Shown one piece after another: positions 54,156-63,095 of a stretch of 64,000 bases of DNA. Under the pieces are notes generated by a model. That model was not told the DNA's origin. It made no database searches and saw only the letters and a program-made list of their open reading frames with translations. This DNA comes from Devosia sp. (GTDB lineage Bacteria; Pseudomonadota; Alphaproteobacteria; Rhizobiales; Devosiaceae). Each line of letters opens with the position of its first letter. Positions within the stretch are counted from its first letter, which is position 1. Location: NCBI RefSeq assembly GCF_014860165.1, contig NZ_JACZKG010000012.1:1-64000 (forward strand). The letters are read 5' to 3'. A program made the position numbers and the translations under genes.

Positions 54156-54398
54156 CTAATGGCCGTCCTTGAGGTCGGGCAACTCCCGCAACGCTTCCGG
54201 CTCGACGGTGCGGGCCTCGTCGAGACTGAGCAGGGGCACGCCATTGACGACGGGGAAGGCCAGGCGCGCCGCCACCGAGATCAGTTCGGTCCGGTCGGCG
54301 GAGAGCATCAGCCGCGTCTTGGTCAGCGGACAGACCAGCATTTCGAGCGTCTTCACATCAAGGACATGACGCGGATTGACCGATGGCGCCTGGCTCAT
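54156..54398 (-). CDS. Trm112 family protein
   Basis: 80 residues. VDVKTLEMLVCPLTKTRL and FPVVNGVPLL are typical of the Trm112/YcaR fold (zinc-ribbon-like). Only one Cys remains (LVCPLTK), so it probably lacks zinc, as in other proteobacterial members. Such proteins support methyltransferases or act unknown. Third gene of the thioredoxin/Lon-domain operon, convergent with the KTSC gene; a short GACGGC/GCCGTC hairpin spans their stops. Confidence 0.85.
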   Translation of the reverse strand: MSQAPSVNPRHVLDVKTLEMLVCPLTKTRLMLSADRTELISVAARLAFPVVNGVPLLSLDEARTVEPEALRELPDLKDGH

Positions 54399-54460
54399 GG
54401 CGGGGTCTCAATTGTCGCGTTTCCGAACCGCAGAACCGTATCCACTTTTGCTGAAAACAC

Positions 54461-55129
54461 TCAATTCAGCGGAGCAGCGCCGCCGCTGCCGCCACGGGCA
54501 ATTTCATATTCGGTCATGGCGATCAGCGTCTCGGCGCGCTGCTCCAGCGTCTGCGCCTCAAGCAGCACCTGCTTTTCGGCTGGACCATAGGGCCCCACCA
54601 TGCAGCAGAAATTGACGAGGTCGGCAGTGCCGGTGCGCTCGATCTCTTCCCAGTTGAGCTCGATGCTGGCGAATTCGGCATAGTCGCGCATCATGCGGAC
54701 GAAACGCTCGCGATCCACCGCCTCTTCGCCGAAGTCGCGGGTGAAGTCGGTGGCAAAGTCTTCGGCCGAAATCACGCCCTGCCGATAGGGCGTCATGACC
54801 GTGAGTTCATGCACAAGGCGGAAGCGGGAAACGCCTTCGAGGATAATGAAATAGCGCCCCTCGCCGCTTTCCTCGAAATGGGTCAACCGGCCGAGGCAGC
54901 CGATCGACTGCAGCGGGCTGCGACCCTTGGGACTCTCTTCCGACGTGTCCTCGGGCTGGATCAGCCCAACCAGGCGATCGCCGCGGAGGGCCGCGTCGAC
55001 CATTTCGATATAGCGCGGCTCGAAGATGTTGAGCGGGCGGTGCGAGAAGGGCAGCAGCAAGGCCCCGCTGAGCGGGAAGAGCGGCACCGACTTGGGCAAG
55101 TCGGCTGGCGATGCGGGGCGCTTGAGCAT
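54461..55129 (-). CDS. LON substrate-binding domain protein
   Basis: 222 residues. VPLFPLSGALLLPFSHRPLNIFEPRYIEMV in shortened form is the start of the Lon N-terminal domain, with GCLGRLTHFEE and EGVSRFRLV further on. There is no ATPase or protease part, so this is the stand-alone kind found across alphaproteobacteria beside thioredoxin-TPR genes. Possibly a chaperone or adaptor. It begins 11 bp after the thioredoxin gene. Confidence 0.9.
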   Translation of the reverse strand: MLKRPASPADLPKSVPLFPLSGALLLPFSHRPLNIFEPRYIEMVDAALRGDRLVGLIQPEDTSEESPKGRSPLQSIGCLGRLTHFEESGEGRYFIILEGVSRFRLVHELTVMTPYRQGVISAEDFATDFTRDFGEEAVDRERFVRMMRDYAEFASIELNWEEIERTGTADLVNFCCMVGPYGPAEKQVLLEAQTLEQRAETLIAMTEYEIARGGSGGAAPLN

Positions 55130-55140
55130 GATGGCGTTCC

Positions 55141-56091
55141 TCAGGAGAACAGGGCAGCCGACAGCATGCGGCGACCCTTGACGGTTGCCGGGTCGCGCGG
55201 ACCCCAGGCATCGAAGAATTCGAGCAGCTTCTTGCGGGCGCCGTCCTCGTTCCAGGTGCGGTCGCGCTTGAAGATGGCGACCAGCGCCTCGGCCGCCTCG
55301 ACCTTGCTGCCTTCGGCATTGAGCGCCAGGGCCAGATCGTAACGGGCCTGGTGATCATCCGGATTGGCCGCGACAGCGGCCTCCAGCGCCGCGGTCTCGC
55401 TGAGATTGGCGGCCTCGCCGAGGAGCCGGATGGAATTGACCAGCGTGGTATAGACCTCGCCCTTTCGTTCGGCTTCGGGGAGCAGGTCGAGCGTGGCCTG
55501 GGCCTGTTCGGCTTCGCCGGCAGCCAGATAGACACGCGCGAGACCGAGCAGTGACGTGGCATGGTCGGGCTGGTGCTGCAGCACCATGCCGAAGATCTGG
55601 GCGGCGCGGCCGAGATCGCCAGCGGTGAGAGCTTCCTCGGCGGCGGCGACGGCTTCGGTTATCTGGGCCTCGATCGAACCTTCGGCAGGCTGCGGCGCCG
55701 GGGCGCCGTCAATGACGCGCTCGGCAAAGCGGCGCACTTCGCCCTCGGGCATGGCGCCCATGAAACCATCGACCGGGCGGCCGCCGGCAAAGGCGAATAC
55801 GGCCGGGATCGACTGCACGCCAAGCTGGCCGGCAATCTGGGGATGCTCATCGATGTTGATCTTGATCAGCCTGATGGCACCGGCCTTCTCGTTGACCACC
55901 TTTTCAAGCGCCGGCGTCAGCTGGCGGCAGGGGCCGCACCACGGCGCCCAGAAATCGACCAGCACCGGCTGGTCGAGCGAAGCATCGATCACATCGGCCT
56001 TGAAGGCCTGATCGCTCGAATCCTTGATCAGGGCGCCAGCAGGAACGGCAGATTGAGGGGCGGCGGCAACGCCGCTAAACGGGGTGGTCAT
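55141..56091 (-). CDS. Thioredoxin-TPR co-chaperone (YbbN/CnoX-like)
   Basis: 316 residues. The thioredoxin domain (about 25-130) has the active-site WAPWCGPCRQL with the CGPC pair, and the rest (about 150-310) is made of TPR-like helical repeats (DHATSLLGLARVYLAAGE, DDHQARYDLALAL). This is the YbbN/CnoX layout, a redox-sensitive holdase that passes clients to DnaK or GroEL. CGPC rather than SxxC suggests it still has reductase activity. First gene of the operon. Confidence 0.92.
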   Translation of the reverse strand: MTTPFSGVAAAPQSAVPAGALIKDSSDQAFKADVIDASLDQPVLVDFWAPWCGPCRQLTPALEKVVNEKAGAIRLIKINIDEHPQIAGQLGVQSIPAVFAFAGGRPVDGFMGAMPEGEVRRFAERVIDGAPAPQPAEGSIEAQITEAVAAAEEALTAGDLGRAAQIFGMVLQHQPDHATSLLGLARVYLAAGEAEQAQATLDLLPEAERKGEVYTTLVNSIRLLGEAANLSETAALEAAVAANPDDHQARYDLALALNAEGSKVEAAEALVAIFKRDRTWNEDGARKKLLEFFDAWGPRDPATVKGRRMLSAALFS

Positions 56092-56297
56092 GACGGAACG
56101 AGGCCCTTGCAGCTAGGCGAAATCTTGAAGTTCTGGACACTTCTTGCGCCCGCGAACGGTGATGTGACAAGCCCCTCAACCCACAAGGCGGCACTAAGAT
56201 GACGGTCGGGCCAAATTGTGGGTTGCAATCGGACAGGTGATTGGGCATATAGGCGCGCGTCGCCGGACTGCCAAGGCAGTGCGGCAACAAACGGAGC

Positions 56298-56372
56298 GCG
56301 GGTGTAGCTCAGGGGTAGAGCATAACCTTGCCAAGGTTAGGGTCGTGGGTTCGAATCCCATCGCCCGCTCCA
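56298..56372 (+). tRNA. tRNA-Gly(GCC)
   Basis: 75 nt with encoded CCA. The acceptor stem is GCGGGTG/CGCCCGC with one G-T wobble, the D-arm has GCTCAGGGGTAGAGC, the anticodon stem ACCTT/AAGGT holds loop with GCC, and the T-loop is TTCGAAT. The discriminator base is T. Confidence 0.97.
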
Positions 56373-56395
56373 AATCTCCTCCGGGAGAAACGATC

Positions 56396-56430
56396 AAAAG
56401 GCCAGACGCAAGTCTGGCCTTTCGTTTTTT
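56396..56430 (+). terminator. Terminator after tRNA-Gly
   Basis: AAAGGCCAGAC/GTCTGGCCTTT is a perfect 11-bp stem with a GCAA loop, followed by CGTTTTTTTG, 25 bp after the tRNA end. Confidence 0.92.
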
Positions 56431-56473
56431 TGCGACCTGTGGTGGGCTGAGCGGACCGATCCGCGAGGTTGGG

Positions 56474-56878
56474 ATGCAGCGCTTCAAGGTGGACACGATC
56501 GACGCGTTCAACGCGGCCCAGGCGCCCGGCGATCGGGAAATCTGCGACCTGATCCGGGCGGCCATAGCGGCGAACCTGCCAGAGGCAGAAAGCAAGATCT
56601 GGCACGCCCATCCGGTATGGTTTCTCGCCGGCAATCCCATTGTCGGCTATTCCAAGCTCAAGAGCTGCATCCGGCTGCTGTTCTGGAGTGGCCAGTCCTT
56701 CACCGCGTCGGGCCTGGCGCCCGAGGGCACGTTCAAGGCCGCCGAGAAGCGCTACACCGCCCCCGAAGAGGTCGATCCGGCAGAAATTGCCCGATGGGTC
56801 GAAGAGTCCCGGACGGTGCAGTGGGACTACAAGAACCTGATGAAGAAGGGCCGGCTGGAGCGACTGACCCTTCCATAG
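56474..56878 (+). CDS. DUF1801 family protein (1 of 3)
   Basis: 134 residues from the ATG at 56474; the track ORF reads through the tRNA gene, which cannot be coding. AESKIWHAHPVWFLAGNPIVGYSK and the C-terminal WDYKNLMKK match the DUF1801 fold, a small frataxin-like or iron-chaperone-like protein. Cytoplasmic, no clear ligand. Convergent with the aldo/keto reductase gene, 7 bp apart. Confidence 0.8.
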   Translation: MQRFKVDTIDAFNAAQAPGDREICDLIRAAIAANLPEAESKIWHAHPVWFLAGNPIVGYSKLKSCIRLLFWSGQSFTASGLAPEGTFKAAEKRYTAPEEVDPAEIARWVEESRTVQWDYKNLMKKGRLERLTLP

Positions 56879-56885
56879 GTGCGGT

Positions 56886-57812
56886 TTACGGCAAGATATG
56901 CCCGGCGGCGCGGAACAGGCGGTACCATTCCTCGCGGGTGAGCTGGACATCCGAACCCGCAGCCGAATCCTTGACCCGGCCTGGATTGGTGGTACCGAGC
57001 ACCACCTGAATCTTGGCGGGATGCCTGACGATCCAGGCCACGGCAATGCCGGTGGGCGTCACGCCATATTTGGCGGCGAGGGCATCGATGTCGGCATTGA
57101 GTTCGGGATAATCCTTGTCGCCAAGGAAGACGCCGTCGAAAAATCCCTTCTGGAACGGCGACCAGGCCTGCAGCATCATATTGTTGAGCCGCGAGTAATC
57201 GAGCAGGCCATTGTCGCGCGAAATCGACTGGTCGAGGCCGGCCATGTTGGCGGCAACGCCCTGGGCGAAAAGCGGCGCGTGGGTGATGGAGAGCTGCACC
57301 TGGTTGGCGACCAACGGCTGCTTGACCGCGCTCTTGAGCAGTTCGATCTGCCCCGGCGTGTGGTTGGAGACGCCGAAATGGCGCACCTTGCCTGCGGCAA
57401 CGAGCTGCTCGAAGGCCTCGGCGACCTCTTCTGGCTCCACCAGCGTATCGGGGCGATGCAGCAGCAACAGGTCGAGATAGTCGGTCTTGAGCGCGGCCAG
57501 CGAGCCATCGACGGTGGCCAGGATGTGCTCCCTGGAGAAATCGAAATAGCCCTTGCGGATGCCGACCTTGGACTGGATGACGACCTGATCGCGCTGGGCC
57601 GGGGTCAGCGTTACCGCCTCGCCGAAGCGCTTCTCGCAGAGGTGGCGCTCGCCGCCATAGATATCGGCATGGTCGAAGACGTTGATGCCGGCGTCGCGCG
57701 CAGTACCGACCAGCGTCGCGATCTCGGCATTGCTCATCTTGGAGATGCGCATCAGGCCGAGCACAACGCTGGAGACGGTGCGGCCGGTGTGAGGCAGGGT
57801 ATAGGTTTTCAT
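56886..57812 (-). CDS. Aldo/keto reductase (YdhF-like)
   Basis: 308 residues, TIM barrel. The catalytic tetrad is present: Asp and Tyr in FDHADIYGG, Lys in IQSKVGIR and His in LLHRPD. GVSNHTPGQIELL and the C-terminal QVVLGTTNPGRV bind NADPH. YdhF-type branch by overall sequence; reduces aldehydes or ketones of unknown identity. Divergent from the DoxX-like gene with 200 bp between. Confidence 0.93.
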   Translation of the reverse strand: MKTYTLPHTGRTVSSVVLGLMRISKMSNAEIATLVGTARDAGINVFDHADIYGGERHLCEKRFGEAVTLTPAQRDQVVIQSKVGIRKGYFDFSREHILATVDGSLAALKTDYLDLLLLHRPDTLVEPEEVAEAFEQLVAAGKVRHFGVSNHTPGQIELLKSAVKQPLVANQVQLSITHAPLFAQGVAANMAGLDQSISRDNGLLDYSRLNNMMLQAWSPFQKGFFDGVFLGDKDYPELNADIDALAAKYGVTPTGIAVAWIVRHPAKIQVVLGTTNPGRVKDSAAGSDVQLTREEWYRLFRAAGHILP

Positions 57813-57931
57813 GATGCTGTCTTTCCGGCGGTTGGTCGCCCAGGATAGCCGCCGCCTGCCCCGCTGGCACCGTCTACTATGCGGATGTCCGGGACCGCCA
57901 AGCGTGGCGGCGACGATTGCCCGTTCGGTTT

Positions 57932-57945
57932 TTGACCCAGGTCAA
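57932..57945. promoter_or_regulatory. FNR/FixK-type box
   Basis: TTGACCCAGGTCAA is a perfect palindrome that matches TTGA-N6-TCAA. A GATAAT -10 element follows at 57987-57992, which puts the box near -61 relative to the expected start of transcription, a class I activator position. It lies upstream of the DoxX-like gene. Confidence 0.6.
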
Positions 57946-58011
57946 CGGTGGCGGCGACCACGGCTCTATGTGAGGGTGATACGCAAGATAATACTGCCTG
58001 GAGTTTTGATA

Positions 58012-59178
58012 ATGTCGAGACATGATAGGGGTTTTCCCTTTGCTGGAATGACGCGGCTCGCCCTCGCGGCCGGGTCGAGCCTGAGCTTGCTGATGGTTCT
58101 GGGAACACCCGCCTATGCGCATGTGAAGTGGTTTGCGCCCTATGTGGTGGGTTCGGCGCCCGCCCCCATCACCCAGACGCTGGCAAATGGCTGGTTCTGG
58201 CTCGGCATTGTGCTGGTGCTGGCTTTCCTTGTGGCCACCGTCGTTCTCGAGAAGGGCCCTGTCGGGCTCGGGGTAAGCGGCGCCCTCGACCGGGTCAGCC
58301 TGCCGCTGTGGAACCGGGCAGATGACTTCATGCGCGTGGTCATCGGCGGGTTCTTCGTGGCGATCTTTGCGGTGGGTGGCGTCTATCTGACGCCGGACCT
58401 GCACACGCCGAACGAATGGGTGTCGTGGCTGCAACTGCTCATCGCCATGCTGGTGTTTTCGCGGCGCACCATGCCGCTGGCCGCCGCCGGCATTATAGGG
58501 CTCTGGGTGATTGCGCTGCGCGACTACGACTTCTTCCACCTGCTGGACTATCTGGCGCTTGGCGTGGGCGTAGCCGGCTACCTGGTCCTGGCCGCCAATC
58601 CCAATGGTCGGTTCTACGGGCAGCGCTTTGCCGTACTGCGCTGGGGCGTGGCGATTGCGCTGATGTGGTCGAGCCTGGAAAAGTTCGCCTATGCCGAATG
58701 GTTCTATCCCCTGGTCGAGGAACGTCCCTTCCTGACCTTCGGCATGCCGCGCGACACATTCATCCCCATGGCGGGCGTGGCCGAGTTCACCATGGGCTTT
58801 GGTCTGTTGTGGACGCCCCTGATCCGGCGGCTTTCGGCCATCGCGCTCATCGTCATCTTCACTGCCGCGGTCTATCCGTTCGGTCGCATCGACCTGGTCG
58901 GGCACGCCCTGATCATGGGAACACTGTTCCTGATTGCTGCCGATCCCTCGCCCTCGGGCCTCAAGCTGCAGCGACTGGTACCCAGCATGGGGAGTGTGCC
59001 CGCCGGCCTGCTGGCTGCGCTGGTGGTGATCTGTGGTGCCTATTGGGGCCTGCATGGCCTGTTCTACAGCCAGTCGGCGAACCAGCCCGTGCAGGTTGAT
59101 GCCAATGGTGAACTGCTGACCCACATACCCAATGCCGAGTATCCACACGGCGTGGTGGATTCGGCGCCCCAACCCTGA
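58012..59178 (+). CDS. DoxX-like polytopic membrane protein
   Basis: About 388 residues from the ATG at 58012 with GGAG upstream; the track start is far too early. A signal peptide (SLSLLMVLGTPAYA) is followed by HVKWFAPYVV and about ten membrane helices. SSLEKFAYAEWFYPLV and the run FTMGFGLLWTPLIRRL, then ALIVIFTAAVYPFGRIDLVGH in shortened form, recall the DoxX/terminal-oxidase accessory superfamily. The function is not known. A perfect FNR/FixK-type box upstream suggests control by oxygen or NO. Single gene. Confidence 0.8.
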   Translation: MSRHDRGFPFAGMTRLALAAGSSLSLLMVLGTPAYAHVKWFAPYVVGSAPAPITQTLANGWFWLGIVLVLAFLVATVVLEKGPVGLGVSGALDRVSLPLWNRADDFMRVVIGGFFVAIFAVGGVYLTPDLHTPNEWVSWLQLLIAMLVFSRRTMPLAAAGIIGLWVIALRDYDFFHLLDYLALGVGVAGYLVLAANPNGRFYGQRFAVLRWGVAIALMWSSLEKFAYAEWFYPLVEERPFLTFGMPRDTFIPMAGVAEFTMGFGLLWTPLIRRLSAIALIVIFTAAVYPFGRIDLVGHALIMGTLFLIAADPSPSGLKLQRLVPSMGSVPAGLLAALVVICGAYWGLHGLFYSQSANQPVQVDANGELLTHIPNAEYPHGVVDSAPQP

Positions 59179-59212
59179 ACCCCAAGCCGCCGGGCGCGAT
59201 GTCCGGCGGCGC

Positions 59213-60307
59213 TTAGCTCGCCGGGAGCTCGAGAAACGCCGTCAGCGCTCGTGCGGCCGCCGCCCCTGCCCGGTTGGCGCCGATGGTCGAGGCCGATGGC
59301 CCATAGCCGACCAGATGGACGCGCGGGTCGCGGGCGACCTGGGTGGCCAGGCGTCCGGTCATGGTGATGCCACCGCTCTCCTCACGCAGCTGCAGCGGCG
59401 CCAGATGATCGAGCGCCGAACGGAAGCCGGTGCACCACAGGATCACATCGACATCGAGGCTCCGCCCATCGGCCCAGCGGACGCCTGTGGGCGTGATTTC
59501 GCTGAACATGTCCTGCCGCTGGAGTACGCCGCGTTCGCGCATGGCCAGGATTGCGGGGCTTAGCGGCAGGCCGGTGACCGACACTACCGAATTGGGCGAC
59601 AGGCCGGCGCGGACGCGATCTTCCACCAGTTTCACCGCCGCCCGCCCCGCCTCCTGGTCGAATGGACCCTCGCGAAAACGCGGCGGGGTCCGCGTCACCC
59701 AGGTGGTGCGCGTGACCTGTGATATCTGATCGAGCAGCTGGATGGCCGAAATGCCGCCACCGACAACAAGCACATGCTGGCCGGCGAAATCCTCGGCCGC
59801 GTGGAACTGCTGGGTATGGAGCTGGCGGCCGGTGAAACTCTCGCGGCCGGGATAATCAGGGATAAAGGGTTTTTCCCAGGTACCCGTGGCGTTGATGATG
59901 CCCCGGGCCGAGAACAGGCCGCGATCGCTCTCGACGCGCAGGCGCTCACCGCGGTTGCAGACGACATTGACGCTGGCGGGACGGTGCACGTCCAGCCCGA
60001 AGCGCTCCTCATAGGCGGCGAAGTAATGCGGGACGGCCACGGAGGCGCGCACGCTGGCGTCGCCGCCGGCATTGTCGGCAAAGCTCAGGCCCGGCAGGTC
60101 ATGCACGCGATTGACGGTGGAGAGCGTCAGCGAGGGCCAGCGATATTGCCAGGCGCCGCCCGGCTGCGGGGCACGGTCGAGCACGAGGAAGTCGCGTCCA
60201 GGTTGGAGCCCGAGCTGTTTCAGATGATAGGCCGAGCTCAGCCCGGCCTGCCCGGCGCCGATGACGACGATGTCGAGCTTGAGGGCAAGGCGAGACGAGG
60301 TGTCCAA
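59213..60307 (-). CDS. Flavin-containing monooxygenase-like NAD(P)/FAD oxidoreductase
   Basis: About 364 residues if the start is TTG 60307, which has GGAG 5 nt upstream; GTG 60331 is an alternative, and the track start at 60580 is too early. FAD motif VVIGAGQAGLSSAYHL, then VVGGGISAIQLLDQI for NADPH, and GTWEKPFIPDYPG between, as in YUC/FMO and CzcO-like proteins. Likely oxidises a nitrogen or sulfur compound or moves electrons for metal tolerance. Divergent from a DUF1801 gene. Confidence 0.85.
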   Translation of the reverse strand: MDTSSRLALKLDIVVIGAGQAGLSSAYHLKQLGLQPGRDFLVLDRAPQPGGAWQYRWPSLTLSTVNRVHDLPGLSFADNAGGDASVRASVAVPHYFAAYEERFGLDVHRPASVNVVCNRGERLRVESDRGLFSARGIINATGTWEKPFIPDYPGRESFTGRQLHTQQFHAAEDFAGQHVLVVGGGISAIQLLDQISQVTRTTWVTRTPPRFREGPFDQEAGRAAVKLVEDRVRAGLSPNSVVSVTGLPLSPAILAMRERGVLQRQDMFSEITPTGVRWADGRSLDVDVILWCTGFRSALDHLAPLQLREESGGITMTGRLATQVARDPRVHLVGYGPSASTIGANRAGAAAARALTAFLELPAS

Positions 60308-60379
60308 GACTGCTCCAGGCGTTGATTGCACCCCAGATGGGGAATAGCATCGGTCAGAACAAGCCAAGGGGTACACGCC

Positions 60380-60736
60380 GTGGCCAACGAGGTCGATGCC
60401 TGGATGGCGACCTATGACAATCCGATGAAGCCAGTGGTCGAGGCTGTGCGCCGCGTCGTCCTGACCGCCGATCCGCGAATTGGCGAGACCATCAAGTGGA
60501 AGGCGCCGACATTCACCTACAAGGGAAACCTCGCCTCGTTCTTCCCGCGCGCCAAGGCGCATGCCAGCCTGATGTTTCATACCGGCGCCAGCATTGCCGG
60601 CGATTTCCCCTCACTCGAAGGTGGCGAGGCTGTCAGCCGGTTCATGAAATTTGCCAGCCTGGACGAGGTGACCGCCAAGGCACCCGAACTGCAGCGCCTC
60701 GTCCGTGCCTGGTGCGATCAACGCGACGCCGGTTAG
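60380..60736 (+). CDS. DUF1801 family protein (2 of 3)
   Basis: 118 residues from the GTG at 60380. VDAWMATYDNPMKPVVEAVRRVVL and TIKWKAPTFTYKGNLASFF are the DUF1801 signatures. Similar small proteins bind iron or act as phage- or stress-linked factors, but no role is proven. It converges with the UvrA-like gene and overlaps its end by 4 bp. Confidence 0.82.
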   Translation: MANEVDAWMATYDNPMKPVVEAVRRVVLTADPRIGETIKWKAPTFTYKGNLASFFPRAKAHASLMFHTGASIAGDFPSLEGGEAVSRFMKFASLDEVTAKAPELQRLVRAWCDQRDAG

Positions 60737-62988
60737 TCGCGCGCCGCCAGGTGCTGGCCGGTCAGCGAATTCTTCGCCCTGGCCAAGTCGGCCGGCACGC
60801 CCTCGAACTGAACCGTCCCGCCATCCTGGCCGGCGCCCGGACCCAGATCGATGACCCAGTCCGCGCGTGAGATCACATCCAGATTGTGCTCGATGACGAT
60901 GACCGAGGAGCCGGCATCGACCAGCCGGTCGAAAAGGCCGATCAGCGTATCGACATCGTTCATGTGAAGGCCCGTGGTGGGTTCATCGAGCACATAGATA
61001 TTGCCCTCCTTCCCCAGTTCGGCGGCGAGCTTGAGCCGCTGGCGTTCGCCGCCCGAGAGCGTCGAGAGCGGCTGGCCCAAGGTCAGATAGCCCAGGCCGA
61101 CATCGTCGAGGCTGCCCAGAATCTTGGCGATGGCCGCCTCGGTGAAGAAGCCGACGGCGTCCGAGATGCTCATTTCGTAGACGTCGCTGATCGACCTGCC
61201 GCGCAGCTGGTGCTGCAGCACCTCGGCGGTGAAGCGCTTGCCTTCGCAGGTCTCGCAGGTGGTGATCATCGGGTCGAGATGGGCAAGGTCGGTATAGATG
61301 ACGCCCAGCCCGTTGCAGTCCGGGCAGGCCCCCTTGGAATTGGCCGAGAACAAGGCGGCGTCGACGCCATTGGCCTTGGCGAAGGCCTTGCGCACATTGT
61401 CGAGGATGCCGGTATAGGTGGCGGTATTGGAACGGCGCGAGCCCCGCGCCAGGTTCTGGTCGATGATGATGGTGTCGGGATAGGCTGATGGCAGGCAGCC
61501 CTGGATCAGGCTGGATTTGCCCGATCCGGCGACGCCCGAGACGGCGGTCAGCACACCCCTGGGGACGGAGACCGAGACATCCTTGAGGTTGTTGAGGCCG
61601 GCATGAGCGATCCTGAGCTCGCCAGTCGGCTGGCGGACCTTGTCCTTGATCGGCTGATGCTTCCTGATGTGGTTGCCGGTGAGGGTACCTGAGGTCAGGA
61701 GGCCTGCATAATCGCCCTCATAAACCACCTCGCCGCCCTTGCTGCCGGCGAAGGGTCCCATGTCCACCACATGGTCCGCAATGGCGATCATGTCGGGCTT
61801 GTGCTCGACGATCAGCACCGTATTGCCCTTGTCCCGCAGCTGCTGCATCAGCCCGGCCAGCCGGCCGACATCGTGCGGGTGGAGACCCACCGAGGGTTCG
61901 TCGAACACATAGGTGATGTCGGTCAGCGACGAGCCCAGGTGGCGCACCATCTTGACGCGCTGGCTTTCGCCGCCTGACAGGGTCGAGCTCTCGCGGTCGA
62001 GGCTGAGATAGCCGAGGCCGATGGTCACCAGGTTTTCCAGCCGCAGCGCCAGCGCCTCCAGCATCGGCCCCACTTGCGGCGCCTTGATCTGGCGGACCAG
62101 TTCGGCCAGCTCGCTCACCTGCATGGCCGACAGCTCGGCAATGTTGTGGCCTTCCACCTTGCTGCCCAGGGCCGCCTGGTTCAGCCGGGCGCCGTGGCAG
62201 GAAGGGCAGCTGGCGCGGGTGAAGATTTTCTCGTATTCGCGCAGCACATGCGGTTGCAGGCTTTCGGGGTCCTTGCTGCCCAGGCCCTTCTTGAGCTTGG
62301 CGACGACGCCTTCATAGGTGAGGCCGATCTTGCCCACCTTGATCTTGCGGCCGTCATCGAGGTGGAACAGGTTGTGGCGCTCCTCCTCGGTGAACCTGCT
62401 GATCGGCTTGTCCATGTCGAACAGGCCGGAATTCTTGTAGATTTCCCACCACCAGCTATCGACGGCAAAGTCCTTGGGGAGCAGGGCGCCCTGGTTGAGC
62501 GATTTGCTCTCATCGACAACGGCAGACATATCCATCGCCGCCACCTGCCCGATGCCCTCACAGTCCTGACACATGCCGCGCGGATCGTTGTAGGAATAGA
62601 GGCTGGGCGGTCCGAGCCGCGGCTCGGCCAGCCGGGAGAACAATACGCGCAGCATCTGCGCGGCGTCCGTCACCGTCGCCACGGTCGAACGCGAGTTGCC
62701 GCCCAGACGCTGCTGGTCGACGATGATGGCGGCCGAGATGTTCTCGAGCTGGTCGGCATCGGGTTGGCCATAGCGCGGCATGAATTGCTGCACGAAGGCC
62801 GGATAAGTCTCGTTGATCAGGCGCTGACTTTCCGCGGCTATGGTGCCGAAGACCAGCGACGACTTGCCCGAGCCCGACACTCCGGTAAACACCGTGATCT
62901 GGCGCTTTGGAATGTCCAGCGAGACATTCTTGAGATTGTTCTCGCGGGCGCCGCGGATGATGATCGAGCCGTAAAGGGGAGTGGTCAA
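60733..62988 (-). CDS. Short UvrA-like ATPase (drug-resistance/DrrC type)
   Basis: About 751 residues from TTG 62988, which has AGAGGA 6 nt upstream; ATG 63045 would add 19 unusual residues. Two ABC ATPase halves: GVSGSGKSSLVFGT and GVAGSGKSSLIQGC (Walker A), TLSGGESQRVKM and TLSGGERQRLKL (signatures), FDEPSVGLHP and LDEPTTGLHM (Walker B). Zinc-type CQDCEGIG, CPSCHG and CPDCNG motifs are present. It is about 200 residues shorter than UvrA (about 940) and appears to lack the UvrB-binding domain, like the UvrA2/DrrC group that protects DNA from intercalating drugs. Confidence 0.9.
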   Translation of the reverse strand: MTTPLYGSIIIRGARENNLKNVSLDIPKRQITVFTGVSGSGKSSLVFGTIAAESQRLINETYPAFVQQFMPRYGQPDADQLENISAAIIVDQQRLGGNSRSTVATVTDAAQMLRVLFSRLAEPRLGPPSLYSYNDPRGMCQDCEGIGQVAAMDMSAVVDESKSLNQGALLPKDFAVDSWWWEIYKNSGLFDMDKPISRFTEEERHNLFHLDDGRKIKVGKIGLTYEGVVAKLKKGLGSKDPESLQPHVLREYEKIFTRASCPSCHGARLNQAALGSKVEGHNIAELSAMQVSELAELVRQIKAPQVGPMLEALALRLENLVTIGLGYLSLDRESSTLSGGESQRVKMVRHLGSSLTDITYVFDEPSVGLHPHDVGRLAGLMQQLRDKGNTVLIVEHKPDMIAIADHVVDMGPFAGSKGGEVVYEGDYAGLLTSGTLTGNHIRKHQPIKDKVRQPTGELRIAHAGLNNLKDVSVSVPRGVLTAVSGVAGSGKSSLIQGCLPSAYPDTIIIDQNLARGSRRSNTATYTGILDNVRKAFAKANGVDAALFSANSKGACPDCNGLGVIYTDLAHLDPMITTCETCEGKRFTAEVLQHQLRGRSISDVYEMSISDAVGFFTEAAIAKILGSLDDVGLGYLTLGQPLSTLSGGERQRLKLAAELGKEGNIYVLDEPTTGLHMNDVDTLIGLFDRLVDAGSSVIVIEHNLDVISRADWVIDLGPGAGQDGGTVQFEGVPADLARAKNSLTGQHLAARD

Positions 62989-63095
62989 GGGCAGTCCTCT
63001 TGGTTGGGCCGGAGCCAGACCGACTTTGCGGCAGCTTGCTGACATGACGTGTCAGCGAGCCGATTTTCGACAGCGTGCGCGATATTCAAGCTGGC

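Noticed and set aside
56216-56473. N-terminal extension of the first DUF1801 ORF
   Set aside because: It reads through tRNA-Gly and its terminator.
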